Below, piece by piece: positions 19,801 through 25,514 of a stretch of 25,514 bases of DNA; position 1 is the first letter of the stretch; the number at the start of each line of letters is the position of its first letter. The position numbers and the translations under genes were made by a program. The stretch lies in contig JAIPMN010009867.1 of NCBI GenBank assembly GCA_020650975.1, positions 1 to 25,514 on the forward strand, written 5' to 3'. The notes under the pieces are model-generated. The model did not search any database. It saw nothing but the letters and a program-made list of their open reading frames with translations, and was not told where the DNA came from. Source of the DNA: Apostichopus californicus (Eukaryota > Echinodermata > Holothuroidea > Aspidochirotida > Stichopodidae).

Positions 19801-21041
19801 ATGGTGGAGGTCATTTGGGTCATCAAAGGTCACACTCTGTAAAGTGTTAGAACCACAAACCTTGTAAAAAAAAATGATATCCCAAGATAGGTTACATCAC
19901 ATTTGGCATGTGTCTTTCTTATAGTGAGTACAAGAACCTATTATTTTTGGGTGGAAGTCAAAGGTCATTTTGGATCAGCAGAGGCCAAATGTCAAAATAT
20001 CAAAAGTACTTTATCTTGAGAAGTTTACCTTCAAAAGAGATACATGTGCATGGTAGATTACCCAAATGTAAGTGAAATTGCTCCAAAATTTGGTTTAGGT
20101 GAAAGTTCATTTACAGTTTGCAGATGTCAAGCCCTATGACATTTCTAAAGGTCATGTGTCTCAATGAAGATGTGAAACTATGTATACTGATTTGACTTCT
20201 CTGTTTATAGTATAACCTTCTTGCTGTTTTAGGTTGTCAAAAGTTGGCTTTTAAGGTACATGCAGTATGAACTATCTAGACAGGATAAGCTTGCAAACTA
20301 CTTGTGCTGCATATGTAATGTATTTTATAGGCAAGTAACCGCTGGGAGAGGTTTTCCTATGGTTACACTATGTCACTTAATCGACTTTGTCAACATGTTA
20401 ACTGCTAAATTCATTTATATGTTATATATTAGTCAATAGATAATCCTCTTCAATTTGGTTCGCAAATATTAACATGTATGGCTTACCACACCTTGAATAT
20501 GTTTAGGCATCAAAACTACAAAACGTTATTTTTTGGAGGTTGGGGAGGGGGGGGGGGGAAATTACTTATTTTGCTGTCTAAAATGCTTGAAGTTTGAGAA
20601 GAAAGGGTTGATTTCTTAACAATATTGTGTGTTTTCTTCTACATACAATTCAGGTATGAAGATCTAAGAACCTGTAAAAGGAAGTTTCTCTTGCTCATGA
20701 AAAATAGTCTGATTGAAGGTTATGTTGCGAGCAATGATGGTAACATTGAACCTTCAGGCAGTTAAGTCAACTGTATAATATTATATTTCATTTCCAATTG
20801 TTATAGCAATTCATTAAGAGAGGACATAAGTGTGAATTCTGATCAGAGTAGCACATGAAATATTGTTGGGATGGGACACAACATTGTACAATTGGGGTTA
20901 ATTCTGTTACTCTCAAAAAGAGAGGGCATTTATAAAAATTGCTCTTGTCTACGATTAGTTGGTATCCAGATGAATCTTGACAGTTGTATTCACAAGTTCT
21001 CTTTTATGCCTCTTTTCAGAGCTGCTAACCGAGTGATATAA
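13787..21041 (+). CDS. TMEM216: TMEM216-like four-transmembrane ciliary transition-zone protein
   Basis: Member of the TMEM216/TMEM80/TMEM17 (Transmemb_17) family. TMEM216 is a transition-zone membrane protein of the MKS module needed for ciliogenesis (family knowledge). Proposed exons: 13787-13814, a microexon 14772-14785 or -14788, 16132-16231, 17478-17772, and a last exon 20654-20765 or 21020-21041. The core reads LPLQILLYLNGWYFGFFW (TM1), KGSILPYPSQN, VILLFMLAIIEGVRLFFGTK (TM2 and signature), a third hydrophobic span ending LLWQTYVLRAEII, and a fourth span SILLIFFFLEVIFEIVTLI. RLFFGTKGNL, LPYP and QTYVLR favour TMEM216. LSSLPLQ and GNLTE also resemble TMEM80, so orthology is open. Predicted length is about 150-183 residues depending on the microexon donor and last exon; the human protein is about 145. 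Confidence 0.82.
14005..14054. repeat. Perfect 13-bp inverted repeat (hairpin)
   Basis: TTCAGGATATTGA at 14005-14017 and TCAATATCCTGAA at 14042-14054 pair perfectly around a 24-nt loop, in intron 1 of the TMEM216-like gene. A second inverted pair, GATATTCCATG and CATGGAATATC, lies in the same intron near 14583 and 14650. Confidence 0.6.
14772..14788 (+). CDS. TMEM216: TMEM216-like candidate microexon 2 (14 or 17 nt)
   Basis: Exon 1 ends in phase 1, while the next clear exon needs phase 0, so 3n+2 bases are required between them. After the good acceptor CATTTTCAG| the bases give GKTVV or GKTVVV and reach GT donors after 14 nt (14785) or 17 nt (14788), both restoring frame; an 8-nt version also fits. 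The resulting N-terminus, RGKTVV then LSSLPLQ, resembles the family. Transcript data would settle it. Confidence 0.4.
15664..15966 (-). mobile_element. tRNA-derived SINE, minus orientation
   Basis: On the minus strand the element opens with a tRNA-like head from about 15960, with an A-box-like TTAGCTAAGGC and a B-box-like GTTCGATTCC. A body follows with CTTGAGCAAGATGCTTTATG and CACCCAGGGGTTAAATGGGT, then a tail GTAAAGCGCTTATAAAACC running into ATTATAATT. This order (tRNA head, CAAGATGCTTTA / ACCCAG / AAATGGGTACCTG body, AAGCGCTT tail) is a familiar marine SINE layout. It lies in intron 2 of the TMEM216-like gene. Ends are approximate. Confidence 0.75.
16132..16231 (+). CDS. TMEM216: TMEM216-like exon 3, first transmembrane segment
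   Basis: Acceptor TTTAG| at 16131 (or CAG| at 16137, six bases inside, also in frame) and donor AAAG|GTAAGC. It encodes LSSLPLQILLYLNGWYFGFF and ICELLMYIYKG, the amphipathic lead and TM1 of the family. It matches the human LNGWY and YKG positions. Confidence 0.85.
16440..17165 (+). repeat. Half-site-rich repeat array, about 5 units
   Basis: Units begin with TTGTAAACACGATATCTCAA or close variants near 16471, 16606, 16728, 16871 and 17022, so each is about 122-153 bp. Each ends in clustered AGGTCA motifs: AGGTCAAAGGTCA at 16570-16582, AGGTCA-4-AGGTCA at 16698-16713 and again at 16842-16857. It lies in intron 3 of the TMEM216-like gene. Confidence 0.85.
17478..17772 (+). CDS. TMEM216: TMEM216-like exon 4, transmembrane segments 2-4
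   Basis: Acceptor ATGCAG| and donor AG|GTGAGT, 295 nt. It encodes SILPYPSQNIIGEV, EGVRLFFGTKGNL, LLWQTYVLRAEI and LEVIFEIVTLITFG, covering three hydrophobic spans. This is the most diagnostic part of the gene, and its phase fits exon 3 exactly. Confidence 0.92.
17945..18400 (+). repeat. Half-site-rich repeat, plus orientation (2-3 units)
   Basis: It starts in a GTGTGTGTGCG stretch, followed by CTTGTAAACACGATATCTG, GTTGGACCAATTTAATAT and a GTACAAGAAGCCTA segment. AGGTCAAAGGTCA lies at 18081-18093, followed by GGGGTCATCAGAGGTCA. A second, more diverged unit begins near 18125. It lies in intron 4. Confidence 0.8.
18400..19345. other. Intron 4 segment without a recognisable gene
   Basis: No coding exon was seen. 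The segment separates a plus-oriented and a minus-oriented copy of the half-site repeat, so it may be an insertion. It contains an imperfect inverted pair TGCGCAAAA...ATCGCT / AGCGAT...TTTTGCGCA at 18528-18588. A weak inverted similarity links GCATCCGAAGCCT near 18420 and AGGCTTCCGAGC near 19185. Confidence 0.4.
19360..19505 (-). repeat. Half-site-rich repeat, minus orientation (copy in intron 4)
   Basis: TGACCTTTGACCT at 19392-19404 is a perfect complement of the AGGTCAAAGGTCA motif. It is followed by the complement of the GTACAAG and GAAGGGAAGGTTGGAC segments seen in the plus copies. Confidence 0.75.
19520..20170 (+). repeat. Half-site-rich repeat, diverged plus-oriented run
   Basis: Three or four decayed units, recognisable by GAGTACAAGAACC (near 19528, 19778 and 19925) followed each time by AGGTCA-like clusters, such as AAGGTCATTTGGGGTCA near 19564 and AGTCAAAGGTCA near 19956. 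Confidence 0.7.
20541..20558 (+). repeat. Poly-G tract
   Basis: GGGG, one A, then 12 consecutive G (20547-20558), about 95 bp before the long-tail last exon of the TMEM216-like gene. It is likely to be length-variable. Confidence 0.8.
20654..20765 (+). CDS. TMEM216: TMEM216-like last exon, long-tail version
   Basis: Acceptor CAATTCAG| joins in phase to exon 4 and reads RYEDLRTCKRKFLLL, then a 21-residue polar tail ending at TAA 20763-20765. This would add a 36-residue cytosolic tail that human TMEM216 lacks. It competes with the short exon at 21020; either could be real or both used. Confidence 0.5.
21020..21041 (+). CDS. TMEM216: TMEM216-like last exon, short-tail version
   Basis: Strong acceptor CTCTTTTCAG| joins in phase to exon 4 and reads RAANRVI then TAA at 21039-21041. 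The short tail just after the fourth membrane span is what the family normally has, so this is at least as likely as the long version. Confidence 0.5.
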
Positions 21042-21780
21042 GATGTCAGCCGTCTCAGGAGACAAGAATCAGTTTGATGGATCACTCCTGCAGTCTGTTA
21101 CATCCAGCTGTGAAGTGTCTAGGAGCGGTTGCCAAGGTTACCACTGTTTATGAATGTATTTTACCATAGTATAGTTTCATTAACTAATTAACTTTTCATA
21201 AATATTCATGGAAGGATATTGTTATATGCTTTAATATTTTAATACATTTTACAGAAATGCCTCAAAGGATGACCTCATGCAAAGAATGAATTTTTATTAT
21301 GTTAAAGAATATTACAAACAACCAGTAATAACAACTGACACTGAATGATAAGTGCAGTGGGTGCATGCTGGGATTAAAGCAAACAGCACATTAATATGCA
21401 CATTGTATCATATCAAGATATAGCAAGGGACATTCATATATTTTGACAATGGAGAAAAAAGAACATACAAAAAATATAGATTGCACTGGAATATGGTTGG
21501 ACTAACTAACATTGTTGAATCACTCTTTAATGTAATTTTCTCCATACAGTAGTTCTTTCGTTGCAGTCATTTTCCAGACAAGTATGATGGATAGTTAGTT
21601 TTCATGTAGTGAAAATCTCTGGTGATCCGTGGTTAGTTGTCCCCTGTCAGTACTGCATAACTAATCTCTCTGTGTATTGATTATACATAGTAAACATTGC
21701 AGCCAGTAGTTAATTTTACTAGGTCTGTTATACAGCAGGCTTGTTAACTTAATGGCTTTCTTCAAATAAATATCACCACT
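21042..21780 (+). other. Probable 3' UTR of the TMEM216-like gene
   Basis: AT-rich non-coding sequence after both candidate stop codons. A canonical AATAAA lies at 21765-21770 and an ATTAAA variant at 21373-21378. No open frame resembles a gene here. The true cleavage site cannot be read from sequence alone. Confidence 0.4.
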
Positions 21781-22420
21781 AATTTGTAAAATTATATAAG
21801 GATTGTTTTGGATTCAATTGAAGTAATCGCTTCTGTAAACAAATTAAGCCGCAGGATTGTGTCAGGGCTCTAAACATTTTAACCTCACATGTACAACAGT
21901 CATAAAACACAGACACTGTTGTGTCTTATTAATGATGCATTGGCAATGAACTTATCCAGAGCAATTAAACCATTTAGCCACAAACAAAAAACAATAGAAA
22001 ATGGGACAATTTAAGGAGTGGGAGGGGGGAGGTCAGAGTCTGGATTTCTCTTCTCCAAGAATGCTTTGCAGTATAAATATTTGTTCAGAAGTAATACTGC
22101 AATAGGTATGATATATTCTGGAATATCACATGAACTTTCACAATTTGCCATTAAGAGTGCAGAATTGCATCTGATTAATCACCTTGCTAATTACTTATGT
22201 ACATTATTCCATGTATAATATGTATAGTTTGTTACTGGATCTGTTAATACACTTGAAATTTACAAAATTCAGTGTTAGTTCATTATTGTAATTTGTGGAC
22301 ATGTGAAGACATATTTTGCAGCAACCCATCGGTACCTCAGAAAGAATTGGCTGCTGAATCACAAATCCAACTGATGCTGTATTGGCTGTAAATCACAAGC
22401 CCCTATAATGGATGAAGTTC
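21781..22420. other. Intergenic stretch, nothing recognised
   Basis: AT-rich sequence with short open frames only and no exon-like composition, splice pair or repeat that I recognise. Confidence 0.5.
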
Positions 22421-22424
22421 ATGT

Positions 22425-22800
22425 GACCTTGTTATTGAGTTTACAAGGTTTTCATACTATGCTTATGGTTGGCATCAAATGACCTTTGACTCCACAAATG
22501 AAAGGGGGAGGTGATAGGGGTGGCGGGGGAGGTGAAAGGGGGCGGGGCAGGTGGTAAAGTTCTCACTCTAGAGGATATGCATGCCATTTATAAAATTCAT
22601 CAAAGTGTTACTTTTGGACTTACCATAATTAAAGAATTGGACCTCAAATGACCTTTCATTTTGTGAAGTTGTTTGTAGACACTGATTGGATTTACATTCA
22701 GTACAAAGTTTAACCTGCTATTGTGTTCACAAGGTTTTCAGACTGTCCTTTGTTGACCTTCAATGACATGTCAACTTTAAAAACAAGAAGTGCTCTTGTA
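22425..22800 (-). repeat. Half-site-rich repeat, diverged minus copies interrupted by a G-rich block
   Basis: Two weak units on the minus strand, each marked by TTTACAAGGTTTTCA-like or TTCACAAGGTTTTCAGAC text and by ATGACCTTTGACTCC or ATGACCTTTCATTTT. A guanine-rich insert at 22504-22547 sits between the half-site motifs of the first unit. Confidence 0.6.
22504..22547 (+). other. G-quadruplex-type motif
   Basis: Five guanine tracts of 4-5 (22504, 22517, 22525, 22538, 22544) are separated by loops of 8, 4, 8 and 1 nt. This satisfies relaxed G4 rules on the plus strand. Confidence 0.65.
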
Positions 22801-22949
22801 CTCTCTAATAGTCTAATGTGAATGCACGTATTAAGAATGCAGTGCCTCCGAGCTTTGGAGGTTACCATGTTCACTTGGTTTCATTCGAACCTCGTATATA
22901 ATTGAAATCATAGTGAGTTGGAAAGCCCAGAACAGTGAAGAAACTTCCA

Positions 22950-23020
22950 GCCTCCACTGGGATTCGAACCCAGGCCTTCTGCTTTATATGCGAACACCCT
23001 AACCACTAGGCTATGGACGC
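22950..23020 (-). mobile_element. tRNA-like head of a SINE
   Basis: Reading the minus strand from 23020, a near-complete cloverleaf can be drawn. The acceptor GCGTCCA pairs with TGGAGGC (one mismatch), an A-box-like TAGCCTAGTGGTTAGGG is present, a mismatched anticodon stem surrounds loop ATATAAA, and the T arm CTGGG-TTCGAAT-CCCAG is perfect. The loop would give anticodon AUA, which is not a normal nuclear tRNA, and the anticodon stem is broken. A SINE with its body continuing to about 22840 is therefore more likely than a working tRNA gene. Confidence 0.65.
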
Positions 23021-23362
23021 TGATTGTATGTCCAGAGGTTCGAAACCGGTAAGAAAAGTCGTAATTCCACTGTAGGCGTTTGCCACCTGTATCGAACAAT
23101 ACTAGTTCTGTTTTGGTGACATATTTGCCTTACTCTAGAGATCAAACATGATGCTAACCAACTCGAAATCATTTGTGATTCCTAAAGCCGGATCTCAAAA
23201 GAGATACTTTGAACATATTATGTTAATGAAATGGGGGTAAACCACAAAGGCAGATGAATATATATTGTAACGAAAATAACTGTATTCATTAATTTTGTTT
23301 TTACTCTTCTTTATTGTTTGAATCAACGGCTGCGGAGCTTAGTCTACGCCTTGCGAAATTTC

Positions 23363-23510
23363 ATGGCACAGCCGCGCTCGACAGTCGTTGATTCACATAT
23401 GTTTCTACTGTTGGAATTTTCCATGGAAAGATCCGCATATGCGTATGATAAGAAAAGCCATGTGCTGGCAGTCGACCAGGAGAACAGCAGCCGGGTAGGT
23501 CGTATTTCAT
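23363..23510 (+). CDS. Candidate first exon of an unidentified gene
   Basis: From ATG at 23363, 49 codons plus one base are open to a very strong donor, TTTCAT|GTAAGT. The stretch is distinctly more GC-rich than its surroundings and reads MAQPRSTVVDSHMFLL through ERSAYAYDKKSHVLAV. I do not recognise the protein and found no convincing second exon before the window ends. An in-frame ATG also exists at 23318. A short inverted similarity (TGAATCAACGGCTG / CAGTCGTTGATTCA) around its first part means a repeat is also possible. Confidence 0.3.
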
Positions 23511-23519
23511 GTAAGTAGG

Positions 23520-24180
23520 CTGATTTGATAAAAGAAACCCCTTATTTTAAGCTTAATGCTGTGCCCGAATTTACTCTGATAAATAGGAAGTAAATCTGTA
23601 ACACTTGTTAGCCCAAGAAACGTTAATTGATATCTCGGAGGTATTTTTTATTGTTCAATTAGCAAAGTAAGATTTTCCCGTAACGTAAACTTTAGAGTTG
23701 AAACTTAGGTTGTCTAGGCTTGTTATAATGCGGTAGGCTGCAACGTGAAATTATACAGTGTAAGTTTGAGAGCCTTGTGGAAATAATTACAGAGGTACTC
23801 ATTTGTAACTTTGATCCATAACGTTATTCGTGGTAATAACTAGATATTTTGTGAACAGATATCAGACAGCGGGATTATTTAAAGAATTGATAATCGTTCT
23901 TAAGGTATTTCGATTACTTTAGTTTAAAAACAGCTTGTACGGAAATCCCTGTACTAGGCTACGTTGGAGAAAGAGAGAAGTTGTGTTATTTAATCCCGAC
24001 ATTATTTGTGCTATCATTTTCTTCTAGATTGACCAATTAGCGTATTGTTAATTGTTATGTGAATCATTATTTTTAGCCTAACGTCAACAATGGTACATCA
24101 TTTCTCAATTGAGTAAATCATAGCCTATTAGACTACTAGTACGTGTTGAGCAATTAACTGATTTACATGTAGTGCTCATT
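23520..24180. other. Non-coding stretch, nothing recognised
   Basis: AT-rich, with no exon-like segment or repeat that I could support. If the candidate exon at 23363 is real, this would be the start of its intron. Confidence 0.4.
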
Positions 24181-24186
24181 CTCACC

Positions 24187-24387
24187 TTCTCACGAGAAAC
24201 CTTCTCACGAGAAATTACTCATTCACAGTTTTCTCACGAGAAACCTTCTCACGAGAACTTGCTCATTCCCACCTTCTCACGAGAAATTACTCATACACAG
24301 TTTTCTCACGAGAAACTACTCATTCACCGTTTTCTCACGAGAAACCTTCTCACGAGAAATTACTCATTTACACTTTTCTCACGAGAG
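24187..24387. repeat. Array of TTCTCACGAGAA palindromic units
   Basis: Eight exact copies of the 12-mer TTCTCACGAGAA (starts 24187, 24202, 24231, 24246, 24274, 24303, 24332, 24347) and a ninth with one change at 24376. Steps are either 15 or 28-29 bp. The longer spacers share an ATTACTCATTCACAGTT-like sequence. The arms TTCTC and GAGAA are inverted around AC. Confidence 0.93.
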
Positions 24388-24416
24388 ACCTCATTAGAAA
24401 TTTACTCAGTCAATAG

Positions 24417-24631
24417 TGTTGTTGTACGAGCAGCTTTCCTGCTCGTGAGTAATATTAATAGTAAGGAGTGTTTTGTAAAACCGCGCTGCTGTTCTTCCGG
24501 CTCACCGATCAACCGTAATCACTTGTAAATAACGGATGAATAAATTGATTCAAGAAAATTAACACTACCTCTCTTCATCATTTTGGTTGACTGTGCTCTT
24601 CACTGAGTAGTGGACCAAGTTCGGCGCTACA
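24417..24631 (+). mobile_element. Possible solo LTR of a retrotransposon
   Basis: About 215 bp starting TGTTGTTGTACGAGC and ending GGCGCTACA (TG...CA termini). It has a stem-loop CGAGCAG/CTGCTCG just inside the start, a polyadenylation signal AATAAA at about 24539, and a composition unlike its surroundings. No matching target-site duplication was found and no internal retroelement coding sequence is present, so this is tentative. Confidence 0.35.
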
Positions 24632-24639
24632 GTATAAAG

Positions 24640-25470
24640 CACAACACAGTATGTTGGCAAAGTGCCAACAGGGTCAAAGAAAGTTAATGACCAATATTGG
24701 ACAGAACGTACTCGGGTAATTGTACTTTCGTTAAAACAAGGATAATTTATGATGGTACGGTGGCTTCGAGGTCACCTTTCACCTATAAAATGTCATAGGC
24801 CTCCGCAGGAAAGCTATCATGTTCAATATTTGTTACATCGACATGGCCTGATGGGAGTAGTGTACGTCATTGGGACGCGCGTGTGGGGGGGGGGGCGAGA
24901 GGGTGCTACAGCCCAGGCAACTGGATGCAATAAGGGGTCCCGGGAAATATATGGAGATGACGCGAAAAAAATATGGAATAAATCAGTTAATAGGCTTATA
25001 TTAAAAGTCTCATTTTCCAAATATACTAGGCTACGTTAAAAGAAAAACGAAGAGTTCAAATAGGGGTCGCCGTCACCTAACCGCCCGGCGCCGACATCGC
25101 TTCTGGCGAATATCTCACTTTTTCAAGATCATTGAAGTTATCGTTTCGATCTGCTATGGATCAAATTAAATTATCCTGTATAGCTTCGAATATTATCTGT
25201 TGTCACAGAAATGATCATTTGAACATATCTTTTTACATCTCACCATTCCCGAGCTCGCAAATGTAACTTGGTTATAAGCGAGACGACACACAGCATGTGG
25301 CATAATCAGCTTCTTACTATATAGCATAACAGTTTTTATAACACTCTCACGTTTTTTAGAAGTTTTCAGGCTATTTTAAGTGACGCCTCAATTGAAGGTT
25401 CTCTCCATTACTTTGTGTCATTGCACGTCATTACTATCGATTTATGGCAAAATAGTAAAGTCAATCAGAG
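24640..25470. other. Gene-free right flank
   Basis: No supportable gene. It includes an 11-base G run at 24885-24895 and a small hairpin TTGGCAAAGTGCCAA near 24654. Open frames here are short and of low complexity. Confidence 0.4.
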
Positions 25471-25471
25471 A

Positions 25472-25514
25472 CAGTGGCGTAGGCAGGTACTTTTGAGTGG
25501 GGGGGGGGGGGCTG
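25472..25514 (+). mobile_element. Possible terminus of a DNA transposon, cut by the window end
   Basis: CAGTGGCGTAGGCAGG followed by a 13-base G run at the edge. CAGTGGCGTA...-type starts with a following G run are common at the ends of hAT-like and related non-autonomous elements in marine animals. The other end is not in the window. Confidence 0.3.

Noticed and set aside
22950..23020. Functional nuclear tRNA gene
   Set aside because: The anticodon stem has a mismatch, the acceptor has one mismatch, and the anticodon AUA is not normally used. A SINE head explains it better.
24187..24387. CRISPR-like array of short palindromic repeats
   Set aside because: The spacers are conserved rather than unique, the repeat is only 12 bp, and the genome is clearly eukaryotic.
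24187..24387. Heat-shock element cluster
   Set aside because: Heat-shock elements need GAA and TTC blocks at fixed five-base steps. Here TTC and GAA are separated by six or three bases, so the spacing is wrong.
24172..24528. A 118-codon open frame across the palindromic array
   Set aside because: Its openness comes from the repeat units, which carry no stop in that frame. The predicted protein is a translation of the repeat, and no splice or family signal supports it.
24749..25039. Open frames of 96 and 65 codons on opposite strands near the right end
   Set aside because: They overlap each other, include an 11-base G run, and show no exon-like features or family motifs.

Overview
The window looks like nuclear DNA of a marine invertebrate animal, probably a deuterostome such as an echinoderm. 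It is AT-rich. Two conserved animal genes are split into many short exons with GT-AG introns, and the introns hold SINEs, MITEs, minisatellites and a dispersed marine-type repeat. A sea cucumber is my impression from the repeat families, not something the sequence proves. There is no bacterial or viral gene.

Left half (1-13,500, minus strand): the 5' two thirds of SND1 (Tudor-SN/p100), a protein with repeated staphylococcal-nuclease-like domains. I could place 14 coding exons, from the start codon at 13,499 to an exon ending at 53. All splice phases agree, giving 581 continuous codons that cover SN1, SN2, SN3 and the first part of SN4. The rest of SN4, the Tudor domain and SN5 lie beyond the left edge. 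The introns carry a foldback element (850-1015), a 35-bp tandem repeat (3443-3624), a 15-bp minisatellite (4957-5150), a 163-bp tandem duplication that copied the exon 8 splice acceptor (5401-5721), an exact-period 100-bp duplication (6593-6792), a TTAA-flanked MITE (7555-7926) and a repeat with nuclear-receptor-like half-sites (about 10895-11150).

Middle (13,500-21,800, plus strand): head to head with SND1, with 287 bp between start codons, lies a four-transmembrane gene of the TMEM216/TMEM80 family, closest by eye to the ciliary transition-zone protein TMEM216. It has a short first exon, a probable microexon, two well-supported core exons and two competing last exons. Its introns hold a tRNA-derived SINE and long runs of the half-site repeat in both orientations.

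Right part (21,800-25,514): mostly non-coding. It holds a G-rich quadruplex-type block, a tRNA-like SINE head, one candidate first exon with a strong splice donor (23,363-23,510), an array of short palindromes (24,187-24,387), a possible solo LTR directly beside it, and a possible DNA-transposon end at the right border.

The two genes are not known to share a pathway. Their link here is the short shared promoter region.
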